Origin: Sulfurospirillum sp.
GTDB lineage: Bacteria; Campylobacterota; Campylobacteria; Campylobacterales; QNZT01
NCBI GenBank assembly: GCA_024762235.1
Contig: JANTHT010000005.1
Span: forward strand, 1-32,909
DNA length: 32,909 nucleotides
Reading direction: 5' to 3'
The stretch's first letter is position 1. Each line of letters starts with the position of its first letter. The notes below the pieces were generated by a model that saw nothing but the letters and a program-made list of their open reading frames with translations, did not search any database and had not been told where the DNA came from. Positions 19,783-28,199 of the stretch are shown here, in pieces. Position numbers and translations under genes: made by a program.

Positions 19783-19811
19783 ATTATAGTATAAATACTT
19801 GCGAGTACCAA
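19783..19811 (-). promoter_or_regulatory. Candidate sigma70 promoter of oorDABC
   Basis: - strand TTGGTA-17-TATAAT (-10 at 19783-19788) about 30 bp from the oorD ATG. A second overlapping TATAAT lies at 19778-19783. Confidence 0.45.
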
Positions 19812-20092
19812 CAAAAGTGTATCATAAAGACAAACTCATACAAAAACGTCTCTTTTTGTAACACTTTGAAGATTTTAAGACTTTTTTTCTCCTTTTTTAC
19901 AATGCCAAAGCAGTAATTAATAATAATAATATCTTATCTTAAAAAGTGTTATCAATATAACAATATTAAATATAAATTATATAATGAATATTCGGATGTA
20001 ACTTTGACTAGAGATGTCAACAATTTTTGCAATGATTGTATATGAAGTTTATGTTTCGAAGTATAATCGGGGAAAGATTGAAGCGGTTTTGA

Positions 20093-20131
20093 CTCCCAAT
20101 CCTGAAATGTAGTCTATCTCAGTATTGGGAG
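20093..20131 (-). other. Stem-loop just downstream of sucD (possible transcript 3' end or processing site)
   Basis: CTCCCAAT(20093-20100)/ATTGGGAG(20124-20131), extended inward by CTGA/TCAG across one mismatch. No U-tract on either strand. Confidence 0.5.
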
Positions 20132-20147
20132 CGGTAGGCAGGAGGTG

Positions 20148-21020
20148 CTACTTTTTAAGTACCTCTGCTACAGCTTTGCCGATCTCTGCGGGAGAGACGA
20201 CTACTTTGACGCCGGCCGCTTCGAGTGCATCCATCTTCTCTTTGGCAGTACCGGCACTTCCGGATACGATTGCACCGGCATGCCCCATACGCTTGCCCTT
20301 GGGGGCTGTCTGCCCGGCGATAAAGGCGACCACCGGTTTGGTGATATTCTCTTTGATGAACTTCGCCGCCTGGATCTCCAGATCACCGCCGATCTCACCG
20401 ATCATGACAATCGCTTCGGTCTCGGGATCGGCCTCGAACAGCGGCAGCAACTGTTTATAGCTCAATCCGATGATAGGATCGCCGCCGATACCGACTGCAG
20501 TCGTGATACCGTATCCCTCTTTGACTACCTGATTGGCGCCCTCGTAAGTCAGAGTACCCGACTTCGAGATGAGACCGACATTGCCTTTTTTGAAAATATT
20601 GCCCGGCATGATACCGATCTTGCACTCTTCGGCTGTAATGATGCCCGGACAGTTCGGCCCGATCGTCTTCATGCCATGCTTGACTGCATACGCTTTTGCC
20701 ATCTGCATGTCACGTACGGGAGCACCTTCGGTGATGATTACCGCCAGTTCGATCCCGGCATCTGCCGCTTCCATGACTGCGTCACCGACAAATGCAGGCG
20801 GAACGAAAACCATACTGACAGTTGCACCGGTCGCTTCGACCGCATCTTTGACGGTATTGAAGACAGGTTTGCCCAGATGCGCCTGGCCTCCCTTGTTGGG
20901 AGTCACGCCACCGACGATCTGTGTACCGTATGCCAGACACTGTTCCGCATGAAACGTACCTTCACTCCCGGTGAACCCCTGTACAATCACTTTTGTATCT
21001 TTATTGACCAGAATACTCAT
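20148..21020 (-). CDS. sucD: Succinyl-CoA ligase [ADP-forming] subunit alpha
   Basis: [41 protein letters not shown] (phospho-His). Confidence 0.97.
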   Translation of the reverse strand: MSILVNKDTKVIVQGFTGSEGTFHAEQCLAYGTQIVGGVTPNKGGQAHLGKPVFNTVKDAVEATGATVSMVFVPPAFVGDAVMEAADAGIELAVIITEGAPVRDMQMAKAYAVKHGMKTIGPNCPGIITAEECKIGIMPGNIFKKGNVGLISKSGTLTYEGANQVVKEGYGITTAVGIGGDPIIGLSYKQLLPLFEADPETEAIVMIGEIGGDLEIQAAKFIKENITKPVVAFIAGQTAPKGKRMGHAGAIVSGSAGTAKEKMDALEAAGVKVVVSPAEIGKAVAEVLKK

Positions 21021-22195
21021 TATAACTCTCCTTTTGCAGCTGCAACGGCTTTTTGCGCACCATCCGCGAGATCAGTTGCAGGAATCACATTTGCGATATT
21101 CGCATTTTTCAAAATCTCAGACGCCTCTTCGGCATTGGTACCATCGAGTCTGACAACGACAGGCACATGCACATCCACCATTTTAGTCGCTTCCAAAATA
21201 CCGTTTGCAATACGGTCACAACGGACGATACCGCCGAAAATATTGACAAAAATCGCCTTGACGTTCGGATTTTTCAGGATGATCTCAAATCCTTTCGCAA
21301 CTGTCTCGGCATTTGCCTTACCGCCGACATCGAGGAAGTTCGCCGGTGTACCGCCCATGTAGTTGATCGTATCCATCGTACCCATCGCAAGGCCGGCACC
21401 GTTGACCATACATCCGATCTCACCATCGAGTGCAACATAGCTGAGACCATATTTACCCGCTTCCCTTTCATCGGGATCCTCTTCGGTGATATCACGCATC
21501 GCTTCTATTTCAGGGTGTCTGTAGAGTGCAGAATCATCAAATCCCATCTTACCGTCGAGCGCCAGGAAGTCTCCTTCTCCGGTTTTGATGAGGGGATTGA
21601 TCTCGATCATCTCCGCATCTTTGTCCATATAGACTTTGAAGAGTTTGGAGGCGAAATCGATAAATTTGCGCTGCTCCGTCTTGTCCATGATACCCAGACC
21701 GAAAACCAGTTCACGGCCGTGGAATCCCTGAAAACCGATCGCGGGATCGACCGCGACTTTGACGATCTTCTCAGGAGACTCTTCCGCTACTTTCTCGATC
21801 TCCATGCCCCCTTCGGTGGAAGCCATGATGACAGGCATCTCTTTGGCGCGGTCGAGTACGACACCCAGATAAAACTCATCTTTGATATCCGCACCCTCTT
21901 CGATATAGACTTTATGGACCACTTTGCCCTCAGGACCAGTCTGATGCGTCACGAGAGTCATCCCGAGTATCTCATCGGCATACTTTTCAACTTCCTCCAG
22001 AGATTTCGCGAGTTTGACACCGCCGCCAAGCCCTCGTCCTCCTGCATGTATCTGTGCCTTGACGACCCAGATATTGCCGCCCAGCTCTTTGGCAGCTTCA
22101 ACAGCTTCTTCGATCGTATTGGCGACGATACCTCTGGGTGTCGGTACGCCGTATTCGGCAAATATCTGTTTTGCCTGATACTCATGTATATTCAT
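21020..22195 (-). CDS. sucC: Succinyl-CoA ligase [ADP-forming] subunit beta
   Basis: [53 protein letters not shown]. Confidence 0.97.
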   Translation of the reverse strand: MNIHEYQAKQIFAEYGVPTPRGIVANTIEEAVEAAKELGGNIWVVKAQIHAGGRGLGGGVKLAKSLEEVEKYADEILGMTLVTHQTGPEGKVVHKVYIEEGADIKDEFYLGVVLDRAKEMPVIMASTEGGMEIEKVAEESPEKIVKVAVDPAIGFQGFHGRELVFGLGIMDKTEQRKFIDFASKLFKVYMDKDAEMIEINPLIKTGEGDFLALDGKMGFDDSALYRHPEIEAMRDITEEDPDEREAGKYGLSYVALDGEIGCMVNGAGLAMGTMDTINYMGGTPANFLDVGGKANAETVAKGFEIILKNPNVKAIFVNIFGGIVRCDRIANGILEATKMVDVHVPVVVRLDGTNAEEASEILKNANIANVIPATDLADGAQKAVAAAKGEL

Positions 22196-22212
22196 ATACT
22201 CTCCTTTCTATT

Positions 22213-22273
22213 TGATTGTTTTCTTGAAAAGGAGCAAAGCCCCTTCTCAATTCATTGCAACTAAAGCTTCGGC
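22213..22273 (-). repeat. Copy A of ~60-bp intergenic direct repeat
   Basis: tgattgttttcttgaaaaggagcaaagccccttctcaattcattgcaactaaagcttcggc; near-identical to 22289-22348. Confidence 0.9.
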
Positions 22274-22288
22274 TCTCGCCGAGATGCC

Positions 22289-22348
22289 TGATTGTTTCCC
22301 TGAAAAGGAGCAAAGCCCCTTCTAATTCATTGCAACTAAAGCTTCGGC
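22289..22348 (-). repeat. Copy B of ~60-bp intergenic direct repeat
   Basis: tgattgtttccctgaaaaggagcaaagccccttctaattcattgcaactaaagcttcggc; differs from copy A by a few bases near the left end and one 1-nt indel. Period 76 bp. Confidence 0.9.
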
Positions 22349-22361
22349 AGTTATACGACCT

Positions 22362-23753
22362 CTACGCTTTCGGTGCAATCATCTCTTCAGGTTTGACATA
22401 TTTGTCGAACTCCTCTTCACTCAATAGACCCAGCTTGAGCGCCGCCTCTTTCAGTGTCGAACCGTCGGCATGTGCCGTCTTCGCGATCTTCGCCGCGTTT
22501 TCATATCCGATATGCGGATTGAGTGCCGTCACGAGCATGAGAGAATTGTGCAGATATTCGTCGATCTTTTCACGGTTGGGCTCGATACCGACTGCCGCAT
22601 TGTCGTTGAAAGAGACGATACTGTCTGCCAGCAATCTCACCGACTGCAGAAAGTTGTAGGCGATCACCGGTTTGAAGACGTTGAGTTCGAAGTTACCCTG
22701 ACTCGCCGCGATGCCGATCGTCGTATCGTTGCCCATCACCTGGCAAGCGACCATCGTAACCGCTTCCGATTGTGTAGGATTGACTTTCCCCGGCATGATA
22801 GAACTACCCGGTTCATTGGCAGGAATCGAAATCTCACCGATACCGCATCTGGGTCCCGAAGCGAGCCACCGAACGTCGTTGGCGATCTTCATCATGTCCG
22901 CAGCCAGAGCTTTGAGTGCACCGTGTGCGAAGACGAGTGCGTCATGTGAAGTGAGTGCATGAAACTTGTTCGGAGCGGTGACGAACTGATGTCCGGTCAG
23001 CTCACTGATCTTTTTGGCCACACGTTCACCCAGCTCCGGATGGGCATTGAGTCCTGTTCCGACAGCGGTACCGCCCAGTGCCAGTTCCCGCACCGCTTCG
23101 AGCGAGTCGGCTACCATCTTGCGTGATTTTCGCAGCATCTCGACCCAACCGCTGATCTCCTGTCCCAGTGTAAGCGGTGTCGCATCCTGCAGATGCGTAC
23201 GTCCGATCTTGACAATGTCACTGAAGGCTTTCGATTTTTCATCGAGTGTCTTTTCCAGCTTCTCGATCGCAGGCAGAAGTTTCTCTTCCACCGCGATGAC
23301 TGCCGCCACATGCAGCGCAGTAGGATAGGTGTCGTTGGAGCTTTGCGATTTGTTGACATCGTCATTGGGATGGACCACTTTGTTGGTTCTGAAATCTTCT
23401 CCCAATATCTCTGTCGCACGGTTGGCGAGTACTTCGTTCATATTCATGTTGGATTGTGTTCCCGAACCCGTCTGCCATACAACGAGTGGAAAGTTTCCTG
23501 CAAGCTTTCCGGAGAGTACATCGTCGGCAGCCTGTGCTATCGCCTCGGCTTTTTTTGCATCCAGTTTCCCCAGATCCTTGTTGACCAGCGCGACCGCTTT
23601 CTTGAGAATCGCAAATGCCCGGATGATCTCGTCCGGCATCTTCTCTTCGCCTATACGGAAGTTCTGGACACTTCTTTGCGTCTGCGCCGCCCAGTAAGCA
23701 TCCTTTGGTACTTCGATCTCACCCATCGTGTCTTTTTCTACTCTAGTCTCCAT
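22362..23753 (-). CDS. fumC: Class II fumarate hydratase
   Basis: FumC signature [45 protein letters not shown]. Confidence 0.97.
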   Translation of the reverse strand: METRVEKDTMGEIEVPKDAYWAAQTQRSVQNFRIGEEKMPDEIIRAFAILKKAVALVNKDLGKLDAKKAEAIAQAADDVLSGKLAGNFPLVVWQTGSGTQSNMNMNEVLANRATEILGEDFRTNKVVHPNDDVNKSQSSNDTYPTALHVAAVIAVEEKLLPAIEKLEKTLDEKSKAFSDIVKIGRTHLQDATPLTLGQEISGWVEMLRKSRKMVADSLEAVRELALGGTAVGTGLNAHPELGERVAKKISELTGHQFVTAPNKFHALTSHDALVFAHGALKALAADMMKIANDVRWLASGPRCGIGEISIPANEPGSSIMPGKVNPTQSEAVTMVACQVMGNDTTIGIAASQGNFELNVFKPVIAYNFLQSVRLLADSIVSFNDNAAVGIEPNREKIDEYLHNSLMLVTALNPHIGYENAAKIAKTAHADGSTLKEAALKLGLLSEEEFDKYVKPEEMIAPKA

Positions 23754-23755
23754 CG

Positions 23756-24709
23756 TTACTGATCTCCAAAAAAGTTGTTGTTGTTGAGGGTATCGATCAG
23801 TTTGCGTACCGAATCGACACTCTTTTTAAACTGTGCCTCCTGTTTTTCGTTGAGAGAAATTTCGATGATCTTCTCAACGCCTCTTGCACCGAGCGCCACC
23901 GGAACACCAGTGACCACATCACTGTATCCGTATTCACCCTCCAGCATCACCGCACACGGGAATATCTGCTTCGTATCCTTGAGTATCGCTTCTACCATGA
24001 TCGCAGTCGACTTGGCCGGCGCATAGTAAGCAGAGCCGGTTTTGAGATAACTGACGATCTCGGCTCCGCCGTGCCTTGTCTTTTCGACGATCTCTTCGAT
24101 CTCCTCCTCAGTCAGGAGGTCGATCAGAGGGACACCCGCGATAGTTGAAAATCTTGGCAGAGGCACCATATCGTCACCATGACCGCCCATGACGGAAGCC
24201 CTGATCTGTCCTGCACCGTAACCCACCTTTTCATAGATAAAGTGCGCCATGCGTGCGCTGTCGAGGATTCCCGCCATACCGACGACTCTGTTACGCTCCC
24301 ATCCCGTTTCGCGAATCGCTGTATAAACCATCGCATCTAATGGATTGGAGACTGGAACGAGTATGGCGTTGGGAGAGTATTTTTTGATGTCGCTGACTAC
24401 CTCTTTCATGATATTGGCATTGACCATCAGTAGATCGTCACGACTCATCCCCGGTAGTCTTGGGCTTCCCGCCGTGATCACAATGACATCACAATCCGTC
24501 AATTGACTCATATCTTCCGCCACAGAGACAACGGTATGCTGTCTGGCTGCATTTGCAGCCTGGCTCATATCCAGTGCCATACCTTTTGCTCTGTCTACTT
24601 TGTTATCTCTGAGAATAATCTCGTGACTGACACCTTTCATGGCGAGTGAATAGGCGACTGTTGCACCCACATTTCCCGCTCCTACAATCCCGACTCTCGT
24701 GCCTTTCAT
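23756..24709 (-). CDS. mdh: Malate dehydrogenase (LDH-like type)
   Basis: [13 protein letters not shown]; Arg-type substrate loop [12 protein letters not shown] favours MDH over [22 protein letters not shown]. Confidence 0.94.
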   Translation of the reverse strand: MKGTRVGIVGAGNVGATVAYSLAMKGVSHEIILRDNKVDRAKGMALDMSQAANAARQHTVVSVAEDMSQLTDCDVIVITAGSPRLPGMSRDDLLMVNANIMKEVVSDIKKYSPNAILVPVSNPLDAMVYTAIRETGWERNRVVGMAGILDSARMAHFIYEKVGYGAGQIRASVMGGHGDDMVPLPRFSTIAGVPLIDLLTEEEIEEIVEKTRHGGAEIVSYLKTGSAYYAPAKSTAIMVEAILKDTKQIFPCAVMLEGEYGYSDVVTGVPVALGARGVEKIIEISLNEKQEAQFKKSVDSVRKLIDTLNNNNFFGDQ

Positions 24710-24781
24710 ATTGCTCCTTTGGTTTTTTTACAAAAAACCTATAACTAAATGATTAGCGAAATCAAACAATTATAGATTTTT

Positions 24782-24809
24782 AAAGAGGCGGGTAAGTACC
24801 CACCCCTTT
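24782..24809 (-). terminator. Strong hairpin between icd and mdh (partial terminator / mRNA stabiliser)
   Basis: - strand AAAGGGG-T-GGGT actt ACCC-G-CCTCTTT: about 12 bp counting G-U pairs, tetraloop, short T3 tail. 9 nt after the icd stop. Confidence 0.6.
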
Positions 24810-24818
24810 ATTTAAAGA

Positions 24819-27023
24819 CTAGATCGACTCTATGATTTTGTTAAGTGTATCGCTTGGACGCATTGCTTTTTCCGCTTTTATATCGTCCGGATGGTAATAC
24901 CCTCCAACATCCTGAGGTTTACCCTCGATGGCAAGGAGTTCAGATATGATTGTATCTTCATTTTTTCGCAGTTGGTCAGCGATATGCGTAAACTTTTCAG
25001 CCAGTTCAGTATCCGCTGTCTGTGTCTCCAGTGCTTCCGCCCAATAGAGCGCAACATAGTAGTGAGACGCTTTATTGTCAGGCTCACAGCATTTTCTTGA
25101 AGGCGCTTTGTCATTGTCCAGATAGCCCTGGTTCGCTTTGTCAAGCGCTTCTGTGAGTGCACCGATTTTCGTATCTTCTGTCTGCTGGTAGATCATACGC
25201 AGTGACTCTGCAAGTGCAAGGAATTCACCAAGGCTGTCCCATCTGAGATGTCCTTCTGCAAGAAACTGATCGACATGTTTTGGCGCTGAACCACCTGCAC
25301 CTGTTTCAAAAAGTCCTCCGCCTGCCAGCAGTGGTACGATAGAGAGCATCTTCGCAGAAGTACCAAGTTCGAGAATCGGATACATATCTGTCAAGTGGTC
25401 TCTGAGAACATTTCCGGTTACGGAGATGGTATCTTTCCCCGCTCTGACACGCTCGTTGGTATATCTAGTCGCTGCAGCCACATCCATGATCTTGATATCG
25501 AGACCTGTCGTATCATGATCTTCCAGATAGGTATTGACTTTTTTGATCATCTCGGCATCATGCGCTCTATTCTCATCCAGCCAGAATACTGCAGGATTTC
25601 CTGTCAGTTTCGCTCTCTCCACTGCCAGTCTGACCCAGTCTCTGATTGGGATATCTTTGGCTCTGGACAATCTCCAGATATCACCTTTTTTCACTTCATG
25701 AGACATCAGAACCGTACCGTCTTCCGTAGTGACGGTGACAGTACCATCTTCTTCAATCTCAAATGTGGTCGGATGTGAACCATACTCTTCCGCTTTCTGC
25801 GCCATCAGACCGACATTGGATACATTACCCATCGTCTTGACATCGAACTGGCCGTTTTTAACACAGTCAGCAACCATCTCTTCATGGAACCTTGCATAGG
25901 TACTGTCCGGAATAACCGCGACACACTCGCCTGCCGCGCCTGTTCTGTCCCACTGCTTGCCACCCTCTCTGACGACAACCGGCATAGAAGCATCGATGAT
26001 CACATCGTTGGGTGCATTGAAGTTTGTTTCGCCTTTATCGGAATCAACCATCGCGATTTTGGGGCTGTCGGCATCGACAACCGCCTGAAATGCCGCTTTG
26101 ATCTCGGCCTCTTTTGGATGCCCTTTGATCTTCTTCTCCAGATCGGACATACCCAGATTTGGATTGACGCCTACCTCTTTGAATACATCGGCATATTTTT
26201 TGAACACATCTTCAAAAAAGACTTCAAACGCATGACCGAACATGATAGGATCTGAAATCTTCATCATCGTCGCTTTGAGGTGAATCGACCAGATCAAACC
26301 TTTGGCTTTGGCATCTTCGATCGTTTTACGCACGAAAGCACGCAGTTTTTCGACAGACATGAAGGTTCCATCGAGAATCTCTTTGTCCAGCGCGTCGATC
26401 GTTTTGAGCTCTTTTCCATTGAGGGCGATCGTTACTTTTTGCGCTTTGTCTACCGTGACAGATTTTTCATTGCCGTAAAAGTCTCCGTCACCGCCCATAT
26501 GTGCGACATACGCTTTGGACTCTTCTGCGAATGGTTTGAGTCTGTGCGGATGTTTCTGCGCATAACTTTTGACTGCTTTGGCCGCTCTTCTGTCCGAGTT
26601 TCCTTCACGGAGTACCGGGTTGACCGCAGATCCTAAGCACGGATTGTACTTTGCCTGAATCGCTTCCTCTTCAGGAGTCGATGGGTTTTCGGGATAATCA
26701 GGTATCTTGTATCCCTGGCCCTGCAGCTCTGCAATACACTCTTTAAGCTGTCCGACAGAGGCAGAGATGTTTGGCAGTTTGATAATGTTTGCTTCCGGTT
26801 TATGTACCAGTTCACCCAGATAGGCGAGTTCATCATCGATCATCTGATCGGTCGTCAGATACTCTCTCATCGCTGAGATCACTCTTCCCGCAAGCGAAAT
26901 ATCACGCAGGTCTACATCGACCCCCGCTTCTTTCGTAAAGGCTTCTACGATCGGTAAAAACGAGTAGGTTGCTAAAGCCGGAGCTTCATCGATTTTGGTC
27001 CATACAATAGTTGGTTTTGACAT
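24819..27023 (-). CDS. icd: Isocitrate dehydrogenase, NADP-dependent, monomeric type
   Basis: 734 aa; [29 protein letters not shown]..; [35 protein letters not shown]; typical monomeric IDH. Confidence 0.96.
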   Translation of the reverse strand: MSKPTIVWTKIDEAPALATYSFLPIVEAFTKEAGVDVDLRDISLAGRVISAMREYLTTDQMIDDELAYLGELVHKPEANIIKLPNISASVGQLKECIAELQGQGYKIPDYPENPSTPEEEAIQAKYNPCLGSAVNPVLREGNSDRRAAKAVKSYAQKHPHRLKPFAEESKAYVAHMGGDGDFYGNEKSVTVDKAQKVTIALNGKELKTIDALDKEILDGTFMSVEKLRAFVRKTIEDAKAKGLIWSIHLKATMMKISDPIMFGHAFEVFFEDVFKKYADVFKEVGVNPNLGMSDLEKKIKGHPKEAEIKAAFQAVVDADSPKIAMVDSDKGETNFNAPNDVIIDASMPVVVREGGKQWDRTGAAGECVAVIPDSTYARFHEEMVADCVKNGQFDVKTMGNVSNVGLMAQKAEEYGSHPTTFEIEEDGTVTVTTEDGTVLMSHEVKKGDIWRLSRAKDIPIRDWVRLAVERAKLTGNPAVFWLDENRAHDAEMIKKVNTYLEDHDTTGLDIKIMDVAAATRYTNERVRAGKDTISVTGNVLRDHLTDMYPILELGTSAKMLSIVPLLAGGGLFETGAGGSAPKHVDQFLAEGHLRWDSLGEFLALAESLRMIYQQTEDTKIGALTEALDKANQGYLDNDKAPSRKCCEPDNKASHYYVALYWAEALETQTADTELAEKFTHIADQLRKNEDTIISELLAIEGKPQDVGGYYHPDDIKAEKAMRPSDTLNKIIESI

Positions 27024-27106
27024 ATAGTATCCTCACTTTCAATGTTTGATCTGTAACAGTACAGACAGAATCTAACTGTACCACTACGATTTATAATTAA
27101 AATTAA

Positions 27107-27134
27107 ATTATACAAAGATAAGATTGCGCTACAA
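27107..27134 (-). promoter_or_regulatory. Candidate sigma70 promoter of icd
   Basis: - strand TTGTAG(27129-27134)-16-TATAAT(27107-27112), about 84 nt from the icd ATG. Confidence 0.5.
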
Positions 27135-27215
27135 TAAAGTGTTACGAATTTTCACTTTAAAAAATCCACTTTTCCCAAATATGTTTCAAATATTCACAAT
27201 CAGGAAAGCGTGATT

Positions 27216-28166
27216 TTACCTCGGTATCGCTTTCATATGCGCTTTGTAACTGTTGGTAAAACGGTGTCGGCCATTCTTCCCTTTGACGAAATAGAGATAT
27301 TGCACCTTCGCAGGGTGCATCGCCGCTTCCAGAGCGGCAATGCTGACCGTACAAACCGGTGCAGGAGGTAACGCAGCGATCTTATAGGTGTTGTAGGAGG
27401 AGTTGTCGTCACGGATACGTTGCGGCGTCACTTTGACATGTGAATATTTTCCGTAATTGAGCGTCCCGTCCATCTGCAATTTCATTTTGCGTTTCAACCG
27501 GTTATAGATCACTGCTGATACCAGCGGCATCTCTTCAGTATCGGCAGCCTCTTTCTGTATGATCGAGGCGATCGTCACATATTTGCCGAACCACTCCTTC
27601 TCATGATAATGCCCCAGACCTTTTTGCGCTATTTCCCTGTGCTTTTGCAACGACTGGCGCAACAGATAGGTTACGAGTCCCTCTTCGTCAATCCCTTTTG
27701 GCACACGATAACTCTCAGCAAGCAACACCCCTTCGGGAATCTTTGTCTCACGCGCATATACGGCATGCAGTTTCGTGACATTGAGATCGAGAGATTTTGC
27801 TATCTCCCGAAAAAAGATCTCCGTCGTTTCGCCCGGAATCAGTGTCACTTTCCGTAACGCCGCTTTGGCGTGTGTGATGGTATAAAGAAACCGGCCTCTA
27901 CGCATCTGTGTCGCGCCGAGATCGATCCAGCCTGCCTGCGGATAGCCGATCAGTTTGACGAGATATTCGTCTCGCCAGTCCAGAGGAATACCGCTTTTTC
28001 GCAGCGCCTCAAGCGCTGATTTTGAAGAGCCTTTGGGTATATAGAGTGTTTGTGGAAGCGTAAGTTCTTCTGCAAGGTAGTGTTTAAAATAGAAAAATGC
28101 CGCGACCAGTGTCACGATCGCCAGAATGATTACCAGGAGAAGCGACTTGAGAATTTTCGTCAACAT
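27216..28166 (-). CDS. mltG: Endolytic murein transglycosylase MltG (YceG-like)
   Basis: N-terminal TM anchor; IASIIQKEA catalytic Glu motif; SAVIYNRLKRKMKLQMDGTLNYG; YNTYKIAALPPAPVC. Confidence 0.93.
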   Translation of the reverse strand: MLTKILKSLLLVIILAIVTLVAAFFYFKHYLAEELTLPQTLYIPKGSSKSALEALRKSGIPLDWRDEYLVKLIGYPQAGWIDLGATQMRRGRFLYTITHAKAALRKVTLIPGETTEIFFREIAKSLDLNVTKLHAVYARETKIPEGVLLAESYRVPKGIDEEGLVTYLLRQSLQKHREIAQKGLGHYHEKEWFGKYVTIASIIQKEAADTEEMPLVSAVIYNRLKRKMKLQMDGTLNYGKYSHVKVTPQRIRDDNSSYNTYKIAALPPAPVCTVSIAALEAAMHPAKVQYLYFVKGKNGRHRFTNSYKAHMKAIPR

Positions 28167-28175
28167 AGCATGTCG

Positions 28176-28193
28176 ACTCCCCCGAAGGGGAGT
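28176..28193 (-). promoter_or_regulatory. UUCG-capped hairpin spanning the mltG ribosome-binding site
   Basis: - strand ACTCCCC-TTCG-GGGGAGT, perfect 7-bp stem. The 3' arm GGGGAG is the only good SD, about 10 nt before the mltG ATG. Confidence 0.7.
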
Positions 28194-28199
28194 TGTACT

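Noticed and set aside
20145-22264. Two ~400-aa + strand ORFs opposite sucC/sucD
   Set aside because: Antisense mirror ORFs of well-recognised sucC and sucD; no RBS or family resemblance.
22255-22659. 134-aa + strand ORF containing a repeated peptide (MQLKLR.../KRSKAPSNSLQLKLR)
   Set aside because: The peptide repetition is just translation of the DNA repeat, and the rest is antisense to fumC. Better explained as a non-coding repeat.
24289-24295. TGTTACG inside mdh and other coding-region TGTTAC hits
   Set aside because: About 16 hits of a hexamer are expected by chance in a window this size counting both strands; only clustered or promoter-placed intergenic copies were kept.
27157-27354. 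65-aa - strand ORF overlapping the end of mltG and the icd promoter
   Set aside because: Overlaps mltG in another frame, no SD, no recognisable domain.
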